Assembly: GCA_033239525.1 (NCBI GenBank)
Contig: BSYO01000009.1
Span: 18,807,299-18,871,298 of the forward strand
DNA length: 64,000 nucleotides
Direction of reading: 5' to 3'
From: Nepenthes gracilis
Lineage: Eukaryota; Streptophyta; Magnoliopsida; Caryophyllales; Nepenthaceae
Every line of letters begins with the position of its first letter. Within the stretch, counting starts at the first letter, position 1. Below, piece by piece: positions 1 through 10,560 of the stretch. The notes beneath the pieces were generated by a model that saw only the letters and a list, made by a program, of their open reading frames with translations, did not search any database and had not been told where the DNA came from. Both the position numbers and the translations under genes were made by a program.

Positions 1-2548
1 GATAATGTCACTTATTTGAATAAGAGCAGCCGTATTGGACTGGCGACTAATAAAATGTAATTTATTATTAATTAATAGAAGCTATATTTGATACTATATA
101 GTATATATGTTCCCGTTTTTAGATTTTTTATTTTTTTATAAATATTGTTATTATCAACTGCTAAAAATTTTGCTATTTTAACGGAGATAATGAGAAATAG
201 AACAATCAGTCTTGTTCAAAGTATCGATAACATTATTAATAATATTGTTAGAAAAATATTTTTAGATGTAAGAAATAAACACAGCTCAGTCCGACACCAA
301 AGGAAGAAATTTCATGAGATTTTGATATTTATATGAATTATTTAAATTATTATATTATTTTATAATTTTATAATATAAAATAAATATTATTGATATACCT
401 TAATTTATGCATAAATTTTTTATTTTAAAAAATTATGGAATCAATTTTTCTTTTATTCACCATTCTCATTCTTCCTTCATATGAGAGGAAAAAGATAGTC
501 TATGATTTTTTCCAATATATCTACATGAATCATAAATGATTTTATAATTTTAGAGTGCTTCTTAAAATCAAATATGACAAGTTAATAAACATTGCCAATT
601 TTAATTTTAAAAAATCACCCAATAACATTTAGAAAATTGTCACTAATATTGTCAACTAAAGATTCACAATTCAGTGCAGTGTAAGATTAAAGATGGCTAT
701 CCATCGATTATATAAATATTATTATTTCTATTAACGATTTAAACTAATTAAATAAAATAATTTTTTAATAAAATATAATAAAAATTTTTAATTAATTTAA
801 TAAATTATTAATTATATATCACATCATATTAAACAATTCTAACACAAGTTTAGTGACAGCTGTGATGATCACCAAAACCCCAAAGCTTATCATCGAACTT
901 GGTCCGGGGCAAATACTAACTCCCAATATTTTCAATAGAGGCTCACCACTGGATAGCCGAGATATCAAATAACTAACATTAGCATATGTAAGAACAACAA
1001 AAAGAATTGTTAGGTATCACTTAAAATAAGACTGATCGGTCCAATTAATATAAAGAGTTGACAAATAATAAAATTATAAAAAAATATAAATGAGCCGATT
1101 TGTTAAGTATAAATCTATATATGATCTTAGATTCGATAGGAATTTAACCAAATAACTAAACTTTTAAACGGCCAAATTGATGAGCGACCAAATAATTGTA
1201 CTGTTGAGTATTTTAAAAATCAAAGATCCAAATAAATGGACGATTAATTAAATTGAACAGTTAATCTTATCAAATAATTAGATGAACCGACAAACTAACC
1301 TGATCAAATACTTAAGTCGAGCAAGTAGTTAATATACCTTACAATTAAAAAAAATAATAATCTACTAACTGTTTCATAAGGCTTTCCAATCAAAATATTA
1401 TGAACAATTAAATTATTCAATTCTTAATCGAAATAAATACTCAAAATGTAGTCAAATTCTCTTTAGAAAGCCATCAGTAATTGATAGTATGATTATAAAC
1501 ACATTCACATCCCTTGAAAAATAGGAAAAAAATTTAAATATTAAATATTGAGTTTTAAACCTCTCATCACTTGATTATTCACAAATTACATAGCATTGTC
1601 ATCTATCTTTCACTTTCTATAATCTTCATTTTCCTAACAACTTTTTTATTTTTTTAAAAAAATTATCGACTTAAAAATCGAATGATATATCAGATATTAC
1701 ATTACATATCTTTTGATCTTTTATTTGACACTATGATATATAGAATTAGTTTAATCCAACTCAATTTAATTATTATTCAAATTCAATATACATATTAAGA
1801 AAAACAAGGGTTGTTAAAATTTGAGGCTAACTTTAGGTGCAACAAATTGAACAATCTTAAATTTAATTAAAGTCAAAATTTTAATAAGCCCATGCGGCCA
1901 TGTTCTTCTCCATTTCTTATTATACGTGCAACAAAGAACAACTGCAATTTGCCGGGCGGCCACGTTCTTCTCTATTTCTTATTATACGTACTGCAATGAC
2001 AAATGCAATTTGCCGCTAATTTGAATAAGAGCAGTCGTTATTGACCGAAGACCATCACCTAACCACTAGAATTTCCTATTAATTATTGGCACCTATATTT
2101 ACCATAGCTAGACCAACTTAGTTTATTTAATTCAAAATTTTTATAAGATATAATTAAGATATTTAAATATTAAAGTCAAATGCGTTTAAAAATTTGGGAC
2201 AAAATTAATTTCTGATACTTGTCGATGAAAACACATAATTCGGCCCAGTTCAACATGAGTTATACTTTTTTTTAATGTGTTCTTTTATTTTAAAAATAAA
2301 TAAATTTTTTAAAAAATTATTTCAATAAATCATACTTTATATAGTTAATTATTATTATTTATATAGAGATTATTCATTTTAAATTTTTAAGTAACATTTT
2401 TATTTGAATATATATTTTTAAGTGTTTATATAAATGTTAATTTTAAAATAAAGAATATTTATAGAGTAGTTTGTATTAATTACATATTTCTTCGACTTGA
2501 CTCTCACGGCTTTTCTTTTGTCTTTTTGTTTTAGTAATTAATATAACT
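1..2548. other. A+T-rich upstream region, no gene seen
   Basis: This stretch precedes the dehydrogenase gene and is mostly A+T-rich with no convincing coding sequence. Bases 860-1400 are less A+T-biased and carry recurring short phrases (CCAAATAA, GATCGGTCC, GAGCCGA), which looks like eroded transposon, but no termini could be placed. A 62-bp tandem duplication lies at 1894-2016. A segment near 20-45 resembles one near 2024-2050. The short open frame at 145-336 has low-complexity composition and no recognisable domain, so it is not called as a gene. Confidence 0.5.
1894..2016. repeat. 62-bp tandem duplication upstream of the dehydrogenase
   Basis: Two adjacent units start at 1894 and 1956, each opening with GCGGCCA and ending with GCAATTTGCCG. 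They share the phrases GTTCTTCTC and ATTTCTTATTATACGT and differ by scattered substitutions and a few indels. The pair lies about 0.6 kb upstream of the dehydrogenase start codon. This is direct observation; no regulatory role is shown. Confidence 0.75.
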
Positions 2549-2557
2549 CTATAAATA
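2549..2557 (+). promoter_or_regulatory. TATA box of the dehydrogenase gene
   Basis: The sequence CTATAAATA lies 69 bp upstream of the start codon at 2626. Plant TATA boxes usually sit about 30 bp upstream of the transcription start, which would put that start near 2585 and leave a 5' leader of roughly 40 nt. Confidence 0.6.
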
Positions 2558-2625
2558 CTCCATTCAAGCAAAGGATCCTCATTCCAAAGAACTTCCCGAC
2601 TCCTCTCAACGCAGAGACGGAAGAG

Positions 2626-5478
2626 ATGAGTAACTCTGCAGCCGTGTCCAGCAAGAGGCAAGTGGACTCTACTCTTCTACCACTTGATTATATTTTAATT
2701 CTTGATTTGATCTGCATAAGGCTGATATCAATGGCTCTTATTTTCCTGAAAATTTATTCTTAGTTATCCGTTATTTCGAATAATTCACTTTCTTAATAGA
2801 TATAATATTAAAAATATTTTTACAACTCTTTAGTATTTTTTAGTTATTCTTAAATTTTATTATTTTTTTAGCTGTACAATCAACATATGTAAAAACAATA
2901 CTGGAGATTTGTACGTGATAAACAAGAAAATAAATTTTATTTTATTTTTTTATTTTTAGACCTCACTTATGTGTTATCTCATGGCTTAAATTATAATTAA
3001 TTTAAAATAAAATTGAAAAAAAAAATTGCGATTAATTATTGGCAAACATAATTTATGCTAAAATCCGCTTCCATTAAGCTATTTTTAAATTATTTATGTT
3101 TGGTTAGCCAAGTGTAAAACTATCAAAATTAAAATTATATAAAAATATATATATAATTTTTTAGTTGTATTTTATCCCCATTACACAATTCTTAAAAAAA
3201 CATATAAAAGAAGTACAAAAGAATTGTGAAAATATCTGGGTTCCATTGATAAAAATTATAAATTTCTATAATTTTAACTTTCAATGGTATCACACGATTT
3301 TATACATCTGTACCTTTTTTTAAAGAAAAATTAAAACCAAACACTGTATTAAAGTACTTTCTTGGGCGACTCGTCAACCATAATTAATATGTGTTCAGCT
3401 GACAATATTTTTGTGTGTCTATCATCCATTCTTTATGTGTATTTATTAATACATATGTAAAGCACATGAATGATTTAAATTGGTATCTAATTGCATTAGG
3501 TTAGACTTTCAAACCTCATTATTCGGATCATACATACCATAATAATTAATAAAAGATAAAAAGTTATAAAATTTATTTCATAATATAACTTTTGATGTTT
3601 AATTAAAAGTATTTTTAAAAATAAAAATATAAAGAAAATAGAGATAAATATGACCATAAGAGACTGGTCAAATTTGGAGGCGGTCCCTAGACTCACAAAA
3701 AACAAAGAAAAAAAAATTTGTGATTAGAACAAAGTATATGCCTCTTTCTTTATAAACGGGGTTCTTTTTACTAAATAAAAACTTTATATTTATAATTTCG
3801 ACACTAATCAATTTATCTTTTTAAAATCGATATAACTACTTAATTTAAGTGTTATGAGGCCCAACTATTGTCTTGGTTTTGTAACCGATTAACATTTAAT
3901 ACTTATCATTTATTGTCTATTTAATGTGACCATTTATTCCTCTATTCATATAACCGTTTGTTAAAATTTTAATAGTAGATTTATTCTTTTGTCGCGCACT
4001 AACCGCCTCTTTCTTCAATATCTCTAGCCATTCTGCTATTTGATCGGTTGGTAGGTCATATATCTGAACCGATTTTTGAATTAGTTTCGTACTAATCGAG
4101 CAACTTGATTGCTTGACAGTCACTTTCAATCTTACAATTTTTATGCCACGTATTTTAACAAATCAGATTAATCCTATTTAGACTGTATCTAATACTACAA
4201 ATAAATAAAACGTCATATAATTGAAGATATTCCAACCATGGCTAAACAATCTCCTCCTAATATCACTCTAAAATAAAAGGTTTCTTTATTTTCGGATCCT
4301 GATCTTCACTTATATTGATTAAGAATTATAACAATTTGAAGCCACCCACCCCGGCGTTCAGTTTTAATAAAGCACTGTAGTTTTCAATCAATACAGATAT
4401 CAACATTGATAATAGATTTATACTGGTGGGCCATGTTAGGCAACAAACGTAAACTGATAATTAATACTTTGTCTCATCTTTTTTAAAAAAAAATAGTTAC
4501 AAATTAAAGCAGCTCAACAACCTCCTTAACAAGTTGCTTAGGTTTTGCTAAAATGTTATTGTATATATTTTTTAAATAAGTTTCAATGCAGAAATTTATT
4601 TTAAATATCTTTGTAAATCTAATATCAATATCGGCTAGCTTTCTCGATTGAATTAACAGCGGCATTCCTGTTATAGGTTAGATGGTAAGGTAGCAATCAT
4701 TACCGGAGGTGCCAGCGGCATTGGTGCATGTGCTGCTAAGCTGTTCGTCTACCACGGTGCAAAGGTCATCATTGCCGACCTCCAAGATGAGCTCGGCCTA
4801 TCCCTTTGTAAGGACTTGGGCTTTGAAAACACCACTTATGTCCGCTGCGATGTCACCAATGAATCAGACGTCCAAAACCTTGTCGAAGCTGCAGTATCAA
4901 AATACGGAAGGCTTGACATCATGTACAGCAATGCTGGAATAGGTGGGAGATTTGACACAACAACAATCCTTGAAGCCGAAAGCGAAGATTTCAAAAGGGT
5001 GCTTGAAGTGAATCTCCACGGTGGATTTCTCTGCGCCAAGCATGCTGCTAGGGGCTATGGTCCCGGCAAAAAGGGTGTCATCATCTTCACAGCTAGCAAC
5101 GTGTCCGTAACTTCGGGTTTAACTCCCCTAGCCTATGCTGTGTCAAAGGTTGCCATTGTGGGTTTGGCGAGGAACCTATGTGTGGACCTGGGCAAGCATG
5201 GGATAAGAGTGAATTGCATATCGCCTTCCATTGTCAGCACACCGTTGGCGCTGAGCGCATTGGGCATTGACAAGAGAACGATGGATGAACTGTATGAATC
5301 ATTCTCGATTCTAAAAGGGGCGGTGCTCGAGATGGATGATGTGGCTAATACAGCTTTGTATTTGGCCAGCGATGAGTCTAAAATTATTAGCGGCCAAAAT
5401 ATTGTCATTGATGGGGGATATGGCACAACTAATCTCGCCTTCAATACTAAGCTCAAAGAGCTATTGTCAAGCAAATAG
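2626..5478 (+). CDS. Short-chain dehydrogenase/reductase, ABA2/secoisolariciresinol dehydrogenase-like (2 exons: 2626-2657, 4677-5478)
   Basis: The joined exons (32 + 802 nt) encode 277 aa, the usual length of plant SDR110C-type enzymes, which oxidise alcohols such as xanthoxin, lignan or terpenoid alcohols with NAD. Visible motifs are the Rossmann glycine motif TGGASGIG (residues 20-27), Asp45 at the end of beta-2 (favours NAD over NADP), SNAG (95-98), catalytic Ser151, Tyr164 and Lys168 (YxxxK), and the family-typical ISGQNIVIDGG near the C terminus. Start: exon 1 gives an MSNSAAVSSKR leader, and the next residues LDGKVAIITGG continue from exon 2. The split codon (AG|G for Arg11) matches the phase-2 intron position known in this family. 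No signal peptide is seen, so it is probably cytosolic. The substrate cannot be told from sequence. The exon 2 reading frame is intact, with all catalytic residues. The intron donor is GC rather than GT (see intron). Confidence 0.9.
2658..4676 (+). other. Intron 1 of the dehydrogenase, GC-AG type, 2019 bp
   Basis: To join exon 1 to the only frame that reads LDGKVAIITGG, the donor must be AG|GCAAGT at 2658 and the acceptor TTATAG| at 4676. GCAAGT is the consensus of the rare GC-AG intron class, spliced by the major spliceosome and compensated by strong U1 pairing. The nearest GT donor (AA|GTGGAC at 2662) changes phase and reads into a stop within a few codons. The intron is A+T-rich and unusually long for this position. 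It contains minus-strand open frames (3496-3705, 3917-4129) without recognisable domains. Confidence 0.75.
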
Positions 5479-5708
5479 TTGAGAGAAAACTAGTTTGTTG
5501 AGTTGCGAGAATGGAAATTTTCTATCAATGAAGGACAATGATACCCTCAGATTTTATAGACATAAATAAATGTGGCCATTTAATTTATTTTTAAAAAAAA
5601 ATTACAATGTGGTGAGACTCGAAAGCTATGTCATATACAAATCCGTAAAAACGATGCATTAATTGTGCTAGCATTGGAAGCTTTGACTATAATGCTAAAA
5701 GTATGTTT
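5479..5708 (+). other. 3' flank/UTR of the dehydrogenase
   Basis: About 230 bp separate the stop codon from the Copia insertion. An AATAAATG stretch around 5564-5575 could serve as the polyadenylation signal, so the transcript probably ends before the retrotransposon. No other feature is seen. Confidence 0.4.
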
Positions 5709-5713
5709 GATAC

Positions 5714-6958
5714 TGTTGAAATAAGAGAATGCCGGTCAGTCAGTCAAAGACCGAGCGGACAAAAGCAATAGAGAAAAATATTTTAGTAGGCATAAGAAAT
5801 AAATAATATACAATATTTTTAACGTAAAAACCCTTCTTAATTAAGAGAAAAATTACGGGACAAACTCCGTATTAGTTTTCACTATATAAAATCGGTTATA
5901 AAAAATCGCGAGAGAGAATACCAGCAACACACTCGAGACGGAATAAGAAAAATAGTCTTCAAAGTAAAAAAAAACTCTCCTTCCTTCTTATCTCTCTACT
6001 TTTCTTCTCTCATTCCTCTCACTGGTAAGTGTGCCGGCAGATGGTGAACGACGAGAGCTCCCTTCCACACGTTGCTCTATTCTACTCTCCTTCCATGTTC
6101 CACCTCAACTCCTGCCACTCTTCACTTTTGAAGCGCCTAGTGTGCTTTTATAATGACTTTGACTCCAAATCTCATCTGCTCACCTGATCCGATCTCGTAG
6201 ATGATTTGTCATGTCATTTTCAGCACCTTTACAAGTTCCCGTGCTTTCCCAGACAGTGCATACTCTACAGGTCAACCAGCTTCCCACAAATAGCGTATGC
6301 TCTACAGATCAGCTAGCTGCTCTATATAATCTGTCAACTTTGCAAAGTCAACTGGTCTGCAAAGATACCTTCGACCATCACCTAGTATCTTCGATCATCA
6401 CTGGTCTCTTTGGCCAACAACTAGTGTACTCCACTATCACCTAATGTCCTCGGTCGTCACTAGTGTTTTTGGCCAACACAACTTGCTATCCGTCCAGCCG
6501 ACTTCATGTTACCCCACCGATTGGCCACATTTCAGCTTAGCTGGCCGACCTTCCTAGTTGGCTTCCTGCTGACTGTTCATCCTTCATGCCATCCGGCAAG
6601 TCGGCAATATCTAAACTTAACCAGCTGACTTCTTCTCTCAACCGGTCAACTTTCTTCTTCTCCAAATCAGTCAATCGACCATTGACCGGTTTCTACTGCC
6701 CGACCGATCGACTTTTTACTTTTCGGTTGGTTGGCCTAAGAGCAGCATTCTTGCTGCTCTTTTGGTCATTTATAGCGCACACAACGTATGCGAACACTCC
6801 AAATTTCTACTTCGAGATTTGCCTACTCTGGCAAATGATCATTCTGGTCATTTGCTGCAATTAGTTTGCAGCACGCCGAATTTTACACAAACCCTGGGCA
6901 ATCTTCCGATGACGTACTGTTTGTTGAGCTACCCACAAAAGAGTGATCAAATATAACA
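5714..6958 (-). repeat. 3' LTR of the Copia element (1245 bp)
   Basis: On the + strand it runs from TGTTGAAATAAG to TCAAATATAACA. It aligns along its length with 8501-9781. Its U3 half contains a two-unit, about 59-bp tandem repeat (roughly 6366-6483) with the phrases ATCACCTA and TTTGGCCAACA, of the kind often found as LTR enhancer repeats. A purine-rich tract on the minus strand (GAGGGAAAGTT, about 6959-6969) abuts the LTR start and fits a polypurine tract. Confidence 0.8.
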
Positions 6959-7234
6959 AACTTTCCCTCATGACCTTGTAGGGGAATCTTCGCCCTTACC
7001 CGACAACCGTCATCGTCTATCTTTTGGCAGTTTTCCCTCAATTGGGATCCCAACGTCGGCTTTCGCAAGCTTGAATGATACCTTCTTCCGCTCCACTGAA
7101 CCTAGAGTAGTCCCACTCCCCTTCAGCTCCTTCTCCACGGTCGTATAATTTTTTCTTGCACTCTACCTTGGCCACCTCCTCCTACCACATTGACCAATAT
7201 CCCCGTTAGTCATCTTATCATCATCCTTGGCAAC

Positions 7235-8480
7235 CTAAGCCTTCATTAGGTACCGACCTGATCTCTTGCATCCCTTTGCTACAAACGAGGTGTCTTTGTT
7301 GAGTTTCCACTGACTGTTTCCAAACGCCGTCAGGAAGCCTTCCTCATCAAGTTTCCTGGTTGAAATCGCATTCAACCTTAAATTCGGGCCATGTCGCACA
7401 TCCTTCAGTACGAGCTTCTTCCCGTTACTTGTTTGCAAGCAAATATCCTTGATACAATAACCCTCGACGAGCTATTGTTATCCATCTTTAATACCCCATG
7501 GTCTGTGGGCATATAATTCATAAAGTGGGACTTCCTCGGTGTCATATGGTGTAACGCACCACTGTTCATCACCTAACTCGTCTCCTAACTTAGTGAGCTC
7601 TGTACTTCCCCTGTATGAATAACCAGGAGGTCTCTGAAGAGAGCGATAGTGTTCTGATCATCATCATGACCCCATCTCTCCTGACGATCGCCTCTGCCCT
7701 CCTTCTGCTTCCTCTGTGAACAGTCCCACTTTATGTGACTCTTCTTGCCACAATGGAAGCATGTCTTCTCCAGAAACTTGAATCGGCCGTTACACCTCTC
7801 TGATTTGCCTACTCGGTGTCTCATCTCCCTTGTCCCCTACCGCTGGTCGCCATAAGAAGACTCGACTCCCTTGAGATCTCACCGCTTTCTGTCCACCTTG
7901 ACTCATTCATAAGTAAGGAAGTAATGACCTCATCTAGACTAAGCGTGTCTTTTCTCGAACAGTAATGTCGTGACAATATTATCGTACGAGGCTGGTAAGG
8001 ACACCAGCAACACCAACGCTTTGTCTTCCTCTTTAATCTTCCCATTAAAGGTCAACATTTGAGTTACAATTTGGTTGAACTCGTTCAAATATTTCTCAAA
8101 ACTTTTCCCTTCGACCAGCTGCAAGTTATAAAACTGCTTCTTCATATGCAATCTCGTTGTCAAGGATTTGGACTTATATCGGCTCTCAAACTTTTCTCAA
8201 ACCTCCGTTAGATTCGACAAGTCAATAGCCTCCTGAAGAGTGTTATTCGCAAAACACAATTTGATCGTACAATTAGCAAGATCCCTCCTGTCTTGCCACT
8301 TCTCCTCCGTCATGTTATCTCGACTTATTATCCTTTCTCTGAAGTGCTTTTATCGTTCCTTCTTGGGTCAAAATATTTCTCACCCTTTCTTATCAAATGA
8401 TAAAATTATTTTGCCAACTAAACTACTCCACACTAAATGGCAAACTTCTTGATGACGACACCATCAAGTTGAAAGTTTAC
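7235..8480 (-). pseudogene. Degenerate Copia gag, protease and GAG-pre-integrase remnant
   Basis: Reading leftward: a gag N-terminal part (about 8480-8165) broken by stops; the UBN2-type gag core (8163-7939) with QFYNLQLVEGKSFEKYLNEF; a CCHC zinc knuckle CFHCGKKSHIKWDC (near 7770); a retropepsin start (about 7570-7440) where the expected D-S-G reads N-S-G (codon at 7564-7566); then a GAG-pre-integrase piece (7438-7235) with KLVLKDVRHGPNLRLN. Several frameshifts separate these blocks. The Asp-to-Asn change removes the protease catalytic residue. Downstream there is about 0.28 kb of unassigned sequence and then the 3' LTR, so integrase and RT were lost. Confidence 0.8.
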
Positions 8481-8486
8481 AACCTT

Positions 8487-8500
8487 ACTCTAATACCACT
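8487..8500 (-). other. Primer-binding site of the Copia element
   Basis: On the minus strand the LTR end TCCCAACA is followed by AGTGGTATTAGAG. TGGTATTAGAG matches the plant Copia primer-binding site TGGTATCAGAGC, complementary to initiator tRNA-Met, with one transition. The same junction recurs at 56803-56816 in a related element. Confidence 0.8.
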
Positions 8501-9781
8501 TGTTGGGATAAGGGAATATCGTCGGTCGATCAAAGACCGAGGGGACAAAAGTGATAGGCACATAGCAAAAAACTCGAACCCCCTTGTCGACTGTCAGCCA
8601 CCAATTTAATAGGCGCAAGAAACAAAGAATGTACAATATTTTTAACGTGAAAATATTTTTCAAGTAAGGAAAAAATCACGGAATAAATTTCGAATTAGCT
8701 TTCACTATGTAAAATCAATTATAAAAAACCCCAAGACTAAATATAAACAACACACCCGAGAAGGAATAAGAAAAATAATCTTTAGAGTAAGAAAACTCTC
8801 GTTTCCTCTTATCTCTCTATTTTTCTTCTCCCATTCCTCTCAATGGTGGTGCACTCCGCTCACTGATTTTACAAGTGTGACGACAGATGGTGAACGACGA
8901 GAGTTTCCTTCGGCAACCTTGCTAGTTCCACTCTCCTTCCACGTTCCACCACTACTCCTGCGGCTCTTCTCTTTTGAAGCATCTAGTATACTTTTATAGT
9001 GACTCTGACTCCAAATATCATTTGCTCACTTGGCCCGATCTTGCAAATGATTTGTTACGTCATTTTCAACACATTTACCAGTTCATACGCTTCCCCAGGC
9101 GGTGCATACTCTGCAAGTTAGCTACCTTTTCTGCAAAATCTACCAATTCTGAAAAGTCAACTGCTCTTCAAAGCTATCCTCGATCATCACCTAATGTCCT
9201 CGATCGTCACTAGTCTATTTGGCCAACAACTAGCGTCTTCAACCATCACCTAGTATCCTCGGTCGTCACTATTGTCTTTGGCAAACACAACTTATTGTCC
9301 ATCAGACCGACTTCATGCTACCCGGCCGATCGACCACATTCAACTTGGTTGGCCAAACTTTCTCTTGGCGGCTTTTTCTTTGGCCGTCGAGTCCATCTTT
9401 TTGCCCGGCTATCGACGACTATATCTCCTTAGTTGGCCGACTTCTTCTCTCGAGTCGGTTAAACTCCCGTTGTGAAGCTTCTTCTCCCGATCGGTCAACC
9501 TCCCGTTGATGGAAACCTTCTACCGTCCGACCGACTTTTTGCTTTCCGGTCGGTCAACCCAAGAGCAACATTCTTGTTACTCTTCTATTTATTTGTCGCA
9601 CGTGCGGAGTGTGCGAACACTCTGAATTTTTACTCCAAGATTTGCCTACTCTGGCAAATAATCACTCTGGTCATTTGCTACAACCAGTTTGCAACATTCT
9701 AAATTTCGCACAAGCAATGTGCAATCTTTTAATGACACAGCATTTATTAAGTTATCTATAAGGGAGTGATCAAATCCAAAA
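8501..9781 (-). repeat. 5' LTR of the Copia element (1281 bp)
   Basis: On the + strand it begins TGTTGGGATAAG at 8501. It ends around 9781 in TCAAATCCAAAA, where the expected terminal CA appears mutated to AA. It is homologous to 5714-6958 throughout, including the about 59-bp U3 repeat (roughly 9178-9293). The boundary was set by the alignment with the left LTR and by the GATAC/GATAT flanks. Confidence 0.75.
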
Positions 9782-9786
9782 GATAT

Positions 9787-10560
9787 AAATTTTAGAATAA
9801 TTTTTGAAAAGAATTCATAACTGTATTACATCGTTCAAACTAAGTAGTATTGATTACAGAGATTTTAGATTAAGAACTCATGGATATAACGATGAGTACT
9901 CATCTTGAAAAAAAAATAAAACCTGTGAAGAGGGTAACCTTGGGGATAACAGTATCAACAAAACCAAGCTAATTTTTCGACCATGGCGTTTCAGGATTAC
10001 GAAATCGAACAAATCATGGCGTTTCTGGAATACTAAATCGATTTGTAGATCACGAGAGGATCGGGAATTCTAGAGTAATCCTGACATAGAACTGTATAGA
10101 CAAAAGTCAAGAAATCAAAATTCGGAAAACACGTAGAAACGAGCGGAAAGTAAAGGGGAAACCGACGTCGAAAAGGGAGCGGGAGACGAATTTCCCGTCG
10201 CTCTCTGACTGAGCAACAATCGAAAACGAACAGCGATCAAAATCCTTCTAGCTCCCTTATTTTTGTCAAATCCGTCAAGATTATATGTTCCGAAGTGACT
10301 AATTCAGAAAACGAATGAGCTCCGCAACTACAAAATTACTTCATGTTTGAGAGAAGAGAGCGAGAGACACCTGGTAACGGAGCCGAAGCGGAGGTCCGAC
10401 GTTGAAGGTGAGCGCGAGTTGTCCATCGCCTCTTTCCACCGTCACCGTGATTGACCGGAGGGAGGCCCTCCACCGCGCCCGCATCCATCGCTACCGACAT
10501 CGGAGCCCTCTCCCTCGGCTATAAGGCTATTTCTTTTTAAATCTAATATTATTATTATTT
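9787..10560. other. G+C-richer island, possibly an orphaned 5' gene end on the minus strand
   Basis: This block stands out from its A+T-rich surroundings. A roughly 30-bp imperfect tandem repeat lies at about 9981-10039 (CATGGCGTTTC units). Bases 10160-10520 are rich in codon-like G+C. Read on the minus strand, an ATG near 10500 opens MSVAMDAGAVEGLPP and continues without a stop to a possible donor (CCAG|GTGTCT near 10370). No downstream exon was found before the Copia element. It may be the remnant of a gene head or an LTR leader; no domain is recognised. Confidence 0.25.

Larger units (their letters stand above)
5709..9786 (-). mobile_element. Copia LTR retrotransposon with gag and protease only (non-autonomous)
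   Basis: Two LTRs (5714-6958 and 8501-9781) flank a 1.54 kb interior. Orientation is minus: the tRNA-Met-type primer-binding site follows the right-hand LTR, and gag, protease and GAG-pre-integrase remnants read leftward in that order. The flanks are GATAC (5709-5713) and GATAT (9782-9786), a 5-bp target duplication with one mismatch. Integrase, reverse transcriptase and RNase H are absent, so any past movement needed enzymes from another element. The LTRs differ by many substitutions and by an indel near 8558-8590, indicating an old insertion. Coding frames are broken by stops and frameshifts. Confidence 0.85.

Noticed and set aside
3917..4129. 70-codon minus-strand frame inside the dehydrogenase intron
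   Set aside because: No domain or splice context supports it; it may be transposon-derived.
4836..5474. Antisense frames across dehydrogenase exon 2, and the shifted + strand frame at 4709-4942
   Set aside because: They overlap the intact catalytic exon and show no family similarity.
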